DNA of 64,000 bases from Gammaproteobacteria bacterium (lineage in GTDB: Bacteria; Pseudomonadota; Gammaproteobacteria; HK1). How positions within the stretch are numbered: the stretch's first letter is position 1; every line of letters starts with the position of its first letter. This document shows positions 49,859-59,599 of the stretch, in pieces. Both the position numbers and the translations under genes were made by a program. The notes beneath the pieces were generated by a model. The model made no database searches, was not told the DNA's origin, and saw nothing but the letters and a program-made list of their open reading frames with translations. Location of the stretch: contig JAJFJV010000019.1 of assembly GCA_021773635.1 (NCBI GenBank), forward strand, positions 1 through 64,000, in the 5' to 3' direction.

Positions 49859-49943
49859 TATTTCCCCTAAGCTCTAGCTCCCGGCATATCAGCGGCCGGG
49901 GGGCGCCATCCTTTAATAGCTGCGCACAGCCTGCCACATCCTT

Positions 49944-51674
49944 CTACGCCAGTCGTAGCTCCAGTCCCGAGGCCCGTTCCACCTGCTGGGCTACTGCCTG
50001 CAGTATGGTCTGCTCACTGGCCCATATTTCGATCTGCTGACGTGCCCGGGTGCAGGCGGTATAGAGCAGCTCCCGACTCAACATCCGGCTGCCCTCCGGG
50101 GGCAGTACCAGCACCACGCGATCGAATTCCGAACCCTGGCTTTGATGAACGGTCAACGCGTAGGCGGGGTCATGGGCCGGCAACAACGCGGGGGCTATCC
50201 CGCGCGCCGCACCACCCTCCGCCGCAAAGAAGGCTGAAAGCTCACCATCACGCTCCGGATCCGGCAATACGACGCCGATTTCACCATTGAATAACTGCAG
50301 ACTGTAGTCATTGCGCCGAATCAACAGGGGTTGCCCCGCATACCAGCGCCCGTTGCCAGAGATTTTTCCCTTGTAGCGCAACTCCCGCTCGACGCCCGCA
50401 TTGATGTGGTGAAGGCCCGACCGCCCTTCCCGCACCGCGCATAGCACCCGGAAGTGCCGCTGTGCTACCAGCACCTCCATAGCCCCGGCATCCCGGTTCA
50501 TCATACTCCATGGCTCGGCAAGCTCTTCCAGGCCCGACCGCCCCACACCATCAGCAACCAGCGGCCGCAGCGAGGCGCCCGGAATTGTGTCGTCATACAA
50601 AATCTCAAGCACACGCTCGCCATCGCCCGCATTGATCGCAGCGGCTAACTGGCCAATACCATGGGCATCTGCAAAGCGCCGGCTTTCCCGCAAAATTTGC
50701 ACGCAGGATTCAAGCGCACCCCCGCTGCTGGCGGCGACACAGATATCCCCGAGTACCGTCCCCACCTCCACCGAGCTGAGTTGATCTTTGTCCCCCAGCA
50801 AGATCAGGCGGGTCGTGGACGCAATGGCATCCACCAGCGCCCGCATCATCGGCAGGTCCACCATGGAGGCCTCATCCACCACTACCACGTCTGCTTCGAG
50901 GGGGTGGCCGGCATGGTAGCGGGGCGCATCTCCATCCCGGTATCCCAGCAGACGGTGCAAGGTGCTGGCGCTCTCAGGCAAGGTATCCACGCCCAGTTCA
51001 TCCTTCTGCGCCCGTACCGCTTCGGCCAAGCGCGCTGCCGCCTTGCCCGTGGGGGCAGCAAGCAGCGCACGCCAGTTATTTGCCCCGGACTGCTCCGCCA
51101 GAAGTGCAAGAATACGGGCCACAGTATGGGTTTTTCCGGTGCCTGCCCCCCCGGAGATCACCGCCAGCGACTGGCGCACCGCCATCGCAGCGGCGGCACG
51201 CTGGCTACCGGCATCCCCGGCATCACCCGGAAACAGACGCTCCAGTCCGAGCTCAAGACACTTCTCGTTCACATCATCCGGCGCCCTCGACGCCTGCAGG
51301 CCCAGGGCCTTGGCCAACAGCTCTTCCTCCTGCCAGTAACGGGCGAGATAGAGTCGGTCATCACCGTCGAAGACAAGCGGGGTGTGCTCGCCGGGCACGC
51401 CCACCACGGCCGCCGCCCGGAGCGCCGTTTGCCAGTCTTCCAACCCGGGAATCTCCAACTCATAACGCCCGCTGGCGAGCTTCTGCCCGGCCCACCGGGA
51501 GAGACGCAAACAGCTACTGCCCCGGCCCACGGCAGCACTGGCCAGACAAGCGCCCAAAATAATGCCGGCGCTGTCTGTATCTTCCAGCTCCGCCATAAAG
51601 CGGGCGAAATGCCAGTCGAGCTGGCGCACACTTCCATCGGCCGCCAGCCGCCGCAAGCGGCTCAGCACGGTCAC
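49944..51674 (-). CDS. recD: exodeoxyribonuclease V subunit alpha RecD
   Basis: 5'-3' helicase of the RecBCD enzyme. The 576 residues carry Walker A SGGAGTGKTHTVARIL near residue 175, VVDEASMVDLPMMRAL and the C-terminal VHQSQGSEFDRVVLVLP motif. Starts GTG, overlapping recB by GTGA. Last gene of the recCBD operon. A weak hairpin lies 40 to 70 bp downstream in the 49859-49943 gap. Confidence 0.96.
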   Translation of the reverse strand: MTVLSRLRRLAADGSVRQLDWHFARFMAELEDTDSAGIILGACLASAAVGRGSSCLRLSRWAGQKLASGRYELEIPGLEDWQTALRAAAVVGVPGEHTPLVFDGDDRLYLARYWQEEELLAKALGLQASRAPDDVNEKCLELGLERLFPGDAGDAGSQRAAAAMAVRQSLAVISGGAGTGKTHTVARILALLAEQSGANNWRALLAAPTGKAAARLAEAVRAQKDELGVDTLPESASTLHRLLGYRDGDAPRYHAGHPLEADVVVVDEASMVDLPMMRALVDAIASTTRLILLGDKDQLSSVEVGTVLGDICVAASSGGALESCVQILRESRRFADAHGIGQLAAAINAGDGERVLEILYDDTIPGASLRPLVADGVGRSGLEELAEPWSMMNRDAGAMEVLVAQRHFRVLCAVREGRSGLHHINAGVERELRYKGKISGNGRWYAGQPLLIRRNDYSLQLFNGEIGVVLPDPERDGELSAFFAAEGGAARGIAPALLPAHDPAYALTVHQSQGSEFDRVVLVLPPEGSRMLSRELLYTACTRARQQIEIWASEQTILQAVAQQVERASGLELRLA

Positions 51675-54600
51675 GCGCCTTCCCCGGCGAAGAGGCCATC
51701 CAGAGCCTCGATGAAGGCACGCTCCGGGCGTTGAAAATAAATCCCGCTGCCGGGTCCGCAGGCAGGCGCCATCCCCCGCAGGAAGAGATAGTAAACGCCG
51801 CCAAAATGGGTGTCGTAGTCGTAATTACTGATACGGGTTGCCAGGTGGCGATGCAGGGCGACGGTGTAGATGAGGTACTGCAATTCATAGTGATGAGCGG
51901 CCATTGCTCCCGCCAAAGCCTGGGCGTCATAGGCCTCGGGTGTGTCGCCCAGATAATTGGATTTGTAATCCGCCAGGTAATAGCGACCCTGATGTTCAAA
52001 TACCAGATCGATATAACCCTTCATCATCCCGGCGATTTCGTAAAAGCGATAATCGTGGCTGCCGGGCACTTGGTAGTGCTGTAATAGCGCATTCAGCGCT
52101 TCCGCCCTAAGACCCAGTACCGGGAACCAGAAGCCCAGCTCCGCGCACTTTTGCCCGGCCCCGATATCACGCAGGCGCAGTGTGGCCGCGGCGTCGAGAG
52201 CGGTATCGAGCAGACCGGTGACCAGCACCGCTACCGCGTCCACGCAATCGGGGTCGAAGCCATCACGCTGGAGCCCGGAAAGTATCGCCGTACGTAGCGC
52301 CGACCCGCGGGCAGCCGGGAAATCCATATTCTCCAGCAAGGCATGCAGCATATTTCCCGCCTCGGCCCCTTTCGGAAGGGCGCGAGGGTCTGCCGCCTGC
52401 CCGGCCTCGGGGCGAGCGGACTCAACCCCGGCTTCCCGTGCCTCCTGCCCGGTAGCCAGTGAGCTATAACTGACCACGCGCCAGCCGGAACCCACCGCGC
52501 CGGTGAAAGTTCGTGCCTGGAGGTCGCTATCATCGACAGCGGCATCGGCAAGCGGCGCACAAGCCTCCGGGGGAGAACTGACCTGTACCCCCGCCCCCAG
52601 CCGCCGCTCGATGTCGGCACGGATTTCAGCCTCATCCAGCGCCCCGATTGCATTGGCCTCGGCCCCGCCAGAATCGGGGGGATGAAGCAATGCCGCCAGC
52701 GCAGACTGTTCCACGTCACGGATTTTTCCCCAACCGATATAACAAAGGTGGGCCGCACGGGTCAGGGCCACGTAACTCAGGCGTACTGCCTCGGCGCGGG
52801 CCTCGTGCCCTTTAAGCTTTATATGCCCGGGACGCTCCGCCGATCCCAGGTCGGCACAATGGATGCCCTCGTCGTCATGGAAAAGCACGGTACTGCCCTT
52901 CTCTCCATCCCGACCAACCCAGAGAAAGGGCAGAAAAACGACGGGATACTGGAGCCCCTTGCTGCGATGAACGGTCAGGACCTGTACCCGCTTGGCATCG
53001 CTCTCCAGGCGTAATTGCTGTTCGTCCTGATCACCATCGGGATTTGCCCGCGCCTGTTGATACCAGCGCAACAGGGTCTCCGGCCCGGCCTGCGCCTGCT
53101 CAGCCTGTTGCAACAGTTCGGTGAGATGCAGCAGGTTGGTCAGACTGCGCTCGCCATCATCACGCTGCAGGAAGCGTCGGGGGATTCCGAGCTCCCACAA
53201 CAGCCGGTAAAACATGGGAATAAAACCCCGTTGGCACCAGTGCTGATGATATCCCTGAAAGCGCTGCACCCAGCGCACGCGCACCCCGGGGTCTTCATGA
53301 AAGGCAAGCAATTCCTCGCCATCCACTCCCATCAACGCCGTACCGAGGGCGGCGGCGATACGCCGGGAATCTCCCGGTTCAGCAAGGGCCGCCAATAGCC
53401 AATGCAGATCTTCCGCCTCACTGGTCTGGTAAACGCTGACGCGGCCTTTATGGACGCTGGCAACCCCCGCAGCCGCAAGATGACGACAAAGCAGGGCGGC
53501 GTCATCGTTGGTACGCACCAGTACCGCAATGTCCGCGGGCCGCAGCGCTTCATCACCGATCATCGCCTCTCCCTGCAGCGCAAGATTCAGCAGACGGGAA
53601 ATTTCCGCGGCACAAGCCATAGCGAAACGCTCACTGGCCTCGCCCTTGAAAATAATCTTCTGCCCCTCGTTCCGCTCCAGCAACCAGAATTGAACGGGGG
53701 CTGGCTCAACTCCCGCCAGGCGGAGCGGCCGTTCATCGGTCTTTCCGGCAGCCGCTACCGGGTGATACTGAATGCCCTCCTCGTGGAGAAAAGGATTAGC
53801 GGTTTCTCCAAAGAGGCGATTGAGGGTCGTCACCAGCGCAGAGCTGGCGCGCCAATTGGTGGTCATACCAAAGGACGCTGCTTGTGCAGCCACCATCCTG
53901 CGAGCCCGAAAGTAGGTAAAGACATCCCCACCACGAAAGCCATAGATCGCCTGCTTGGGATCTCCTACGAGAAACAGGCTGGTGTCCGGTGCCTCCGCCC
54001 AAAGGGTGTGGAAAATATCCCACTGCAGGGGGTCGGTATCCTGAAACTCATCGATGAGCGCTACCGGAAAACGAACGCGCAGCAGCGCGCTGATCCGCTC
54101 GCCCGCGGGACCGGTGACCGCCCGCTGCACCTCGGCCAGCAGATCAGCAAAATTCCATTCTTGCGCCTGCTTGCGGCGGTGTTGTCCCTCGACCAGAAAC
54201 CACTCGACGGCCTCGGCAAGCAACCCGGCACGGCGGGACTGCAACCAGACATTATTGGCCTGCACATAGCGCCCGCAGAGATTAAAGAAAGGGTGTTCCG
54301 GCGGACCTTTGCCCTTTTTCTTCGCTGCCGGTTTGACCGACGCCTGAAGATACTCACTGGTAAAAAGCGTGATGTTCGCAGGCAAAATGGCAGCGGGAAT
54401 CGGCGCAGCGCAAAGCGCATCCAAAGCGCTGAACGCAGCCTCCAGCTTGTCCGCCCGATAGGTCTTTTCAGCCCGTCCAAGATAAGGGTCGTTTTCCAGC
54501 ACCTCCAGCAACTCCGGGCGATGCGCCGCCCAGGCATCACCTAACTGAGTGTGCAAGCCCTGCACCTGCTCCGCCCTGGCCGCCAGCTCATCCGCTGTCG

Positions 54601-55210
54601 GCACGCCCAGCAGGTACAGGCCGGAGAATCGGGACAACTCCTGCACCTCCTTGAGGAGCTGTTCAGGGTCGCTCCAGCAATGGTGCATCCAGCCGAATTC
54701 CTCTACCGGGGCGTGTTGTATACGGCGGCGCCAGAAATCCTCGATAAGCGCATGCTGCAAGGCCACTTCGTCCTTCACCAGACTGCTGTGCAGGTCAACG
54801 CCACACTCAAAGGCATGATCGCGTAACACCCGGTGACAGAAGCCATGGATGGTGTACACCGCGGCCTCGTCCAGCCGGATGATGGCGTCATGTACCCGCT
54901 CCAGGGCCCCGGGGTGATCGGGCAGGCGCGTCAGCAACTCACCCATGAAGGCATCCTGTTCAACAGAATCACCCTCAAGAGCGGCCTGGGCCGCCAGCAA
55001 GGCCTGGTGCAAACGCCCGCGCAGCTCCTGGGTCGCGGCCTCGGTGAAGGTCACCGCCAGGATCTCACTCACGTCCCGTTGCTCTTCCAGCAGCAAACGC
55101 AGATAGAGGGCGACGATGGCGTAGGTCTTGCCCGTGCCGGCACTGGCCTCGATGAGACTGACTCCGTGCAGCGGCACCTCGAAAAGTTCGAGATTGGGTA
55201 GCGCGCTCAT
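51671..55210 (-). CDS. recB: exodeoxyribonuclease V subunit beta RecB
   Basis: 3'-5' helicase and nuclease subunit. The 1179 residues show UvrD-family motifs: SLIEASAGTGKTYAIVALYL (Walker A), VALIDEFQDTDPLQWDIF, LFLVGDPKQAIYGFRGGDVF and VLTVHRSKGLQYPVVFLPFLW; the C-terminal nuclease domain has YYLADYKSNYLGDTPEAYD with the catalytic Asp and Lys. Slightly longer than E. coli RecB's usual core but with all parts. ATGA overlap with recC. Confidence 0.97.
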   Translation of the reverse strand: MSALPNLELFEVPLHGVSLIEASAGTGKTYAIVALYLRLLLEEQRDVSEILAVTFTEAATQELRGRLHQALLAAQAALEGDSVEQDAFMGELLTRLPDHPGALERVHDAIIRLDEAAVYTIHGFCHRVLRDHAFECGVDLHSSLVKDEVALQHALIEDFWRRRIQHAPVEEFGWMHHCWSDPEQLLKEVQELSRFSGLYLLGVPTADELAARAEQVQGLHTQLGDAWAAHRPELLEVLENDPYLGRAEKTYRADKLEAAFSALDALCAAPIPAAILPANITLFTSEYLQASVKPAAKKKGKGPPEHPFFNLCGRYVQANNVWLQSRRAGLLAEAVEWFLVEGQHRRKQAQEWNFADLLAEVQRAVTGPAGERISALLRVRFPVALIDEFQDTDPLQWDIFHTLWAEAPDTSLFLVGDPKQAIYGFRGGDVFTYFRARRMVAAQAASFGMTTNWRASSALVTTLNRLFGETANPFLHEEGIQYHPVAAAGKTDERPLRLAGVEPAPVQFWLLERNEGQKIIFKGEASERFAMACAAEISRLLNLALQGEAMIGDEALRPADIAVLVRTNDDAALLCRHLAAAGVASVHKGRVSVYQTSEAEDLHWLLAALAEPGDSRRIAAALGTALMGVDGEELLAFHEDPGVRVRWVQRFQGYHQHWCQRGFIPMFYRLLWELGIPRRFLQRDDGERSLTNLLHLTELLQQAEQAQAGPETLLRWYQQARANPDGDQDEQQLRLESDAKRVQVLTVHRSKGLQYPVVFLPFLWVGRDGEKGSTVLFHDDEGIHCADLGSAERPGHIKLKGHEARAEAVRLSYVALTRAAHLCYIGWGKIRDVEQSALAALLHPPDSGGAEANAIGALDEAEIRADIERRLGAGVQVSSPPEACAPLADAAVDDSDLQARTFTGAVGSGWRVVSYSSLATGQEAREAGVESARPEAGQAADPRALPKGAEAGNMLHALLENMDFPAARGSALRTAILSGLQRDGFDPDCVDAVAVLVTGLLDTALDAAATLRLRDIGAGQKCAELGFWFPVLGLRAEALNALLQHYQVPGSHDYRFYEIAGMMKGYIDLVFEHQGRYYLADYKSNYLGDTPEAYDAQALAGAMAAHHYELQYLIYTVALHRHLATRISNYDYDTHFGGVYYLFLRGMAPACGPGSGIYFQRPERAFIEALDGLFAGEGA

Positions 55211-58200
55211 CGACGCCCCCGGGTGATGGTGGGGATGAGTGGTCCGTAGATCATCCCGGCCAGGGTGCGGAAATCGTCATCCAGAGGCTCTGGCCGGCGA
55301 AAGGCGCTGCGGTATTCCGGCTTTTTGCCTTCGTGAGCGCGCCAGATCTTGAGCGCCGCCTTGATGGCCACAGCGTCGTCCCCGTCCTTGGCCATGGACA
55401 CCGCATAGGCCCAGGCGCTGTTGGGAAAAAAGGGCAAGGGCTCGCGCTGACCCCGATGATAGAGCTCAACCAGATTTGTAAGCTGGGTGGCCGCACCCTC
55501 CACCATTGGCGCAAGCGTCAGTTGGCCATCAAGGGCGATATGCACGCTGGCGAGCGGCAAGCCCACGGCGCCGAGCGCCAGATGTGGTAGCCACAAAGCC
55601 ACCCGATCTTCACCCCTTAACTTGGCGCCACGATAGCGTGTGCAGCCGTCGACACTCAGACCGTGAATTTCACCGTGCAAGCGGATTCCATCGATAGTCA
55701 GGGCAATTTCACGTGCCGGCAGGGCCGGCTCCATGCGTGGCCGAATCTGCTCCGCCATCTCAAGCACCGGGGCGAGCAGCGTCTCCAGCCAGGGCTCGGC
55801 TACACTGCCCGATGGCAACAAGCCACTCATCCTGGCCCATTGGCGCAGGGCCTCGGTAGATTCACCCGCGAGTGCCTGTTCCAGCAATTCACCACGCAAG
55901 CCGTAACATGCCAGCGGGTCCAAACCAAAGGATTCGGCCTCGGCAATACCCAGATCATCCTCCCGGTAGCTGATACCCAGGCGATTTCTCAGGAAGACAC
56001 GCACCGGGTTACGGAAGAACGCCACCAGCTCGTCGATTGAGATGCCCCCATCCCCCTCCTCCGGGGCTGCCAGTGGTTCAGCCAGCATAGGGGCAGGATC
56101 CCCGGCCTGAATCCTGGCTGGCGGCATCCATTCGTCCGCGTAGCTGAAGAGCGCCCCATTCTCGCTGGAGAAATAGTGTGGGCTGAAGGCCTGCAAGGCA
56201 TGCCGGGTGACCACGGGTGGCGCATTCTCCCCGCGGGAGCGCATCACGTAATCCTGTAATTCGCTCACCGGGGCTGCCGGCATGATTGGCGAGTCATCCC
56301 GGGGACTGGCCCCTGCATAGCTGATATAGAAGACATCCCGCGCCGAAAGCAGGGCCTCGAGAAAAAGATAGCGGTCCATCTCCCGCTCAATGCGATCACC
56401 TCGACGGGGCTGCCGGGCCATAAGGTCAAAGCCGGGGCGCGGATGTTGGCGTGGAAACGCGCCCTCGTTCATACCCACCAGACAGACCACCCGAAAGGGC
56501 ACACAACGCATGGGGACCAGCCCGCAAAAAGTAACTCTCCCGCCTGGAAAGCGTTCCTCCTTCAGACTCCCTTTGAGCTGGATCTCCAGGGCATCGATGA
56601 TGGTCTGGCAATCGATGGACTCGGAAAAATCCGCCCTGCTCGCCCGGCCGGTGATCTCGTTCACACCGGCCAGCACCCGCTGCAGGGCGACGCGCTCTTC
56701 ATCCCCCTCCGTTGAAAGGAAATCCGAGGCCAATCCTCGCAGTAGCCGGCCCCAGGTTTCGGTGTCGTATGTACGGCGCAGGCGCTGGCGCCAGCGCCCC
56801 ACATCGTCAATAAAGCCCGCCAGAATCCCCAGCCACTCCGCTTCCCGGCCACCCAATCCCGCACACGGTACAAAGCCATTGAAGGATGAGCTGTCGGCCG
56901 GCATGGCGTAGCCCAGCAGTAACCTCCGCAGCCCGTGCTGCCAGGTATGGGGTGCCGCCACCGGTATACCCAGTTCTATACGCGCGCGGTCATCCAGCCC
57001 CCAGCGAATACCGCTGGCCCGGCAGGCGTTACGGAGCCTTTCCAGCGCCTCGGTATCCAGCTGGTAGCGGCGTGCCACCAGGGGGTTTTCCAGTAACTCC
57101 AACAACTCCGGCGCACTCATGCGCGTCTCGCCAAGGCCCAGCAGATCAAGCAGGCAGTCTCTAATCCGGATGGCCGCGGTAGCTGGAATGTCCGAAATCT
57201 CCCAGGGAATGTGACGTTCCCGGGGGGCTGCCTCAAAGACCGCCTCGATACAGGGCGCGTAGGTGGCCATGTCCGGCGTCATCACTACGATGTCCTGAGG
57301 CCCAAGATCGGGCTCTCCGGCAAACAGGGCGAGCAACTGATCATGCAATACCTGCATCTCGCGCATGGGCCCATGGCAGCAGTGTATTTGCAGGGAGCGA
57401 TCATCCACGCCAGCGTCACCCGCTGCGGTTTCGCTACGGAAATCCTCCAGCCGGTAGATGGCACGCTGGATTTGCGCCAGGCAGTGCGTCCCTGACGGCA
57501 CCTGGTCCAGTACCTGTTCATCACAGGGGTATTCGTGCAATTGCTCAAGCAGGTCCCGCGCCGGCCCTCCCATGGAGGCCAGCAAGGAATTCCCGGTGGA
57601 AAAATGGGCCTCCGCGTCCGCTTTTCCCTGCTGCCGCCATGCCGCTTGCAGCCGCCCGATACGCTTCGGGGCAGTGATGTCCCCCCAGTAGATCTCGCTG
57701 GGATTGAGGATAAAAGCATGGACCTCGATGCGCTCTGCCAGCAGTGCAAGCACCTCAAGGTACATCGGCGGCAAACCGGCCAGCCCAAAGACCGACAGAC
57801 GGGGGGACAAGCTGGATTCATCCACAGTTCCGGCCTGCCAAAGACTTTTGAATTCGAAAAACACGCCGGCGCGATGCGGCGAGGAATCGGCATGATGCAA
57901 TGCGCGCCAGAGCCTGGCCTGCCAGTGCTCATCCTTGCCCGCTTCCCAACGGCTAATGAACTCGGGCCGATGGATAAGGTAGCGGTCATAGGCATCGGCA
58001 ATCAGCCCGGCCAGCTGAAAACGACGGGCCGTGGTGGCCTCCGCACCGAGAAAGTCCTTTAGCGGAGCAAATTCACGCTGCTTGATGAGCCTCGGCAGGA
58101 GCGCCATGATGCGCCATCGCAGGACCTCCCGGGCACAGGATGAACGCTCGGGCAAATGGGGCAACTGACCGCGAAACAGCTGCCACACAAAGGCGGCTGG

Positions 58201-58389
58201 CAATGGAAAGCTGATATTTGCCGCTATTCCCCGGCTGATCGCAAGGCGTTGAGAAAGCCAACGCGCCATCCCGGGGCTCTGCACCACTACAGTATCCGGC
58301 ACCAATGGCCCCACCACGGGTTCAGCCAGCGTCCGGGCCAATTCCCCGGCCAGACACTCAAGGCGGTTGCTGTGATAAAGGTGAAGCAT
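55207..58389 (-). CDS. recC: exodeoxyribonuclease V subunit gamma RecC
   Basis: Chi-recognition subunit, an inactive helicase-like scaffold. The 1060 residues begin LHLYHSNRLECLAGELARTL and include VVQSPGMARWLSQRLA, QIHCCHGPMREMQVLHDQLL, IVVMTPDMATYAPCIEAVFE and VGMNEGAFPRQHPRPGFDLM, all characteristic of RecC. First gene of the recCBD operon; starts 16 bp after the 5'-nucleotidase stop, so the two may be read together. Confidence 0.97.
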   Translation of the reverse strand: MLHLYHSNRLECLAGELARTLAEPVVGPLVPDTVVVQSPGMARWLSQRLAISRGIAANISFPLPAAFVWQLFRGQLPHLPERSSCAREVLRWRIMALLPRLIKQREFAPLKDFLGAEATTARRFQLAGLIADAYDRYLIHRPEFISRWEAGKDEHWQARLWRALHHADSSPHRAGVFFEFKSLWQAGTVDESSLSPRLSVFGLAGLPPMYLEVLALLAERIEVHAFILNPSEIYWGDITAPKRIGRLQAAWRQQGKADAEAHFSTGNSLLASMGGPARDLLEQLHEYPCDEQVLDQVPSGTHCLAQIQRAIYRLEDFRSETAAGDAGVDDRSLQIHCCHGPMREMQVLHDQLLALFAGEPDLGPQDIVVMTPDMATYAPCIEAVFEAAPRERHIPWEISDIPATAAIRIRDCLLDLLGLGETRMSAPELLELLENPLVARRYQLDTEALERLRNACRASGIRWGLDDRARIELGIPVAAPHTWQHGLRRLLLGYAMPADSSSFNGFVPCAGLGGREAEWLGILAGFIDDVGRWRQRLRRTYDTETWGRLLRGLASDFLSTEGDEERVALQRVLAGVNEITGRASRADFSESIDCQTIIDALEIQLKGSLKEERFPGGRVTFCGLVPMRCVPFRVVCLVGMNEGAFPRQHPRPGFDLMARQPRRGDRIEREMDRYLFLEALLSARDVFYISYAGASPRDDSPIMPAAPVSELQDYVMRSRGENAPPVVTRHALQAFSPHYFSSENGALFSYADEWMPPARIQAGDPAPMLAEPLAAPEEGDGGISIDELVAFFRNPVRVFLRNRLGISYREDDLGIAEAESFGLDPLACYGLRGELLEQALAGESTEALRQWARMSGLLPSGSVAEPWLETLLAPVLEMAEQIRPRMEPALPAREIALTIDGIRLHGEIHGLSVDGCTRYRGAKLRGEDRVALWLPHLALGAVGLPLASVHIALDGQLTLAPMVEGAATQLTNLVELYHRGQREPLPFFPNSAWAYAVSMAKDGDDAVAIKAALKIWRAHEGKKPEYRSAFRRPEPLDDDFRTLAGMIYGPLIPTITRGRR

Positions 58390-58405
58390 CGGGACCAGGA
58401 ACCGA

Positions 58406-59302
58406 CTAGGTATTCGTTATCCCGTGGGGAACGTGACCGGTGGCCACATGCTCCGCGGCGGAATGGCAATGCCCCTCCTGATCCTCAAAAAAGATATCCG
58501 CCCCGAAGGCACGCAGAAATTCCCCCTTGCTCATACCCCCGAGGAAAAAGGCCTCGTCGATACGGATGCCCCAGGCGCGCAGGGTGCGGATCACGCGTTC
58601 ATGGGTGGGCGCCGCACGGGCCGTCACCAGGGCGGTGCGGAGCGGTGAATCCGGGGACGGGAACTCCACCTGGATGCGTTGCAGGGCGGCCAGCAGCTGT
58701 TTGAACGGACCGCCCGGAAGCGGTTCCCGGGCCGCGGATTGCTCACTTTCCGTGAAGGCCTCCAGCCCCTCCGACTGAAACACCTGCTCCGCCTCATCGG
58801 AAAACAACACCGCATCGCCATCAAAGGCGATACGAATCTGGGCATCAGGATTGGCCGTAGCCGCCGAGGGTAAAATAGTGGCCGCCGCATAGCCCGCGGC
58901 CAGGGCCGCACGTACATCCTCACCATGGGCAGAGAGAAAAAGATGGGCGGCAAAGGGGGCTACATAGCGAAACGGGGCTGCCCCGGAGGTAAAAGCGGCG
59001 CGACTGATGTCGAGTCCGTGATGCACCACCGAGTTAAATATGCGCAATCCGGTATCGGCGCTGTTGCGAGACAACAGAATGACCTCAACCCGATGTCGTG
59101 CAGGGGAACGATCGTTGAGGGCCAGCAGCTTCTTGACCACGGGGAAAGCAACCCCGGGGGTCAGTATCTTGTCCTCGTGCTCGATCTGGTAGCGGGAATA
59201 CTCGGCTACGCCTTTGTCGGCATAGATGCGATGACTCTCCTCCAGGTCAAACAAGGCCCGTGAAGAGATCGCGACGACCAGTTTTTCGACAGTTTCCGAC
59301 AT
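58406..59302 (-). CDS. 5'-nucleotidase (cytosolic NT5 family)
   Basis: A 298-residue protein of the PF06189-type 5'-nucleotidases: LVVAISSRALFDLEESHRIY at the N terminus, VEVILLSRNSADTGLRIFNS, and RIAFDGDAVLFSDEAEQVFQ with the Asp nucleophile site; VTARAAPTHERVIRTLRAWG and DEAFFLGGMSKGEFLRAFGADIFFEDQ at the end. Dephosphorylates nucleoside monophosphates. ATG 59302 is preferred over 59326. Confidence 0.88.
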   Translation of the reverse strand: MSETVEKLVVAISSRALFDLEESHRIYADKGVAEYSRYQIEHEDKILTPGVAFPVVKKLLALNDRSPARHRVEVILLSRNSADTGLRIFNSVVHHGLDISRAAFTSGAAPFRYVAPFAAHLFLSAHGEDVRAALAAGYAAATILPSAATANPDAQIRIAFDGDAVLFSDEAEQVFQSEGLEAFTESEQSAAREPLPGGPFKQLLAALQRIQVEFPSPDSPLRTALVTARAAPTHERVIRTLRAWGIRIDEAFFLGGMSKGEFLRAFGADIFFEDQEGHCHSAAEHVATGHVPHGITNT

Positions 59303-59368
59303 CCGGCTTCCAGCTATATGAAACACAACCCTCTGGCAGGGATTGTAACCGGATGTCGCCGGAAAAAA

Positions 59369-59444
59369 TGGCGTCCCCAGGGGGAGTCGAACCCCCGTCG
59401 CCGCCGTGAAAGGGCGGTGTCCTGGGCCTCTAGACGATGGGGAC
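59369..59444 (-). tRNA. tRNA-Glu (UUC)
   Basis: Complete 76-base cloverleaf on the minus strand, beginning GTCCCCATCGTCTAGAGGCC, with anticodon loop CCTTTCACG (anticodon TTC), T arm GGGGGTTCGACTCCCCC and an encoded CCA, followed by six T that may terminate it. About 40 bp downstream of tRNA-Ala, so the two are probably co-transcribed. Confidence 0.98.
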
Positions 59445-59483
59445 GAAAAGAAAAGGGCTGGCGAACCAGCCCGGAACCAGATT

Positions 59484-59559
59484 TGGTGGAGCCAGGCGGG
59501 ATCGAACCGCCGACCTCAACACTGCCAGTGTTGCGCTCTCCCAGCTGAGCTATGGCCCC
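59484..59559 (-). tRNA. tRNA-Ala (GGC)
   Basis: Complete 76-base cloverleaf on the minus strand, beginning GGGGCCATAGCTCAGCTGGG, with anticodon stem-loop CACTGGCAGTG (anticodon GGC), T loop GGTTCGATCCC and encoded CCA. It lies 40 bp after gltX, the usual gltX-tRNA arrangement. Confidence 0.98.
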
Positions 59560-59599
59560 AAAAACAGGCGGCAAAATCTACGCCTCGCCCTCCTTGCTG

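Noticed and set aside
49859-49943. ops element upstream of the nucleotide-sugar operon that carries rfaH
   Set aside because: No GGCGGTAG-like sequence on the transcribed strand; only a weak GC hairpin is visible.
50661-51734. A 357-residue open frame opposite recD
   Set aside because: Same reason: antisense shadow of a conserved helicase gene.
53402-54544. A 380-residue open frame opposite recB
   Set aside because: Lies entirely within recB, no recognisable motif or ribosome site; shadow frame.
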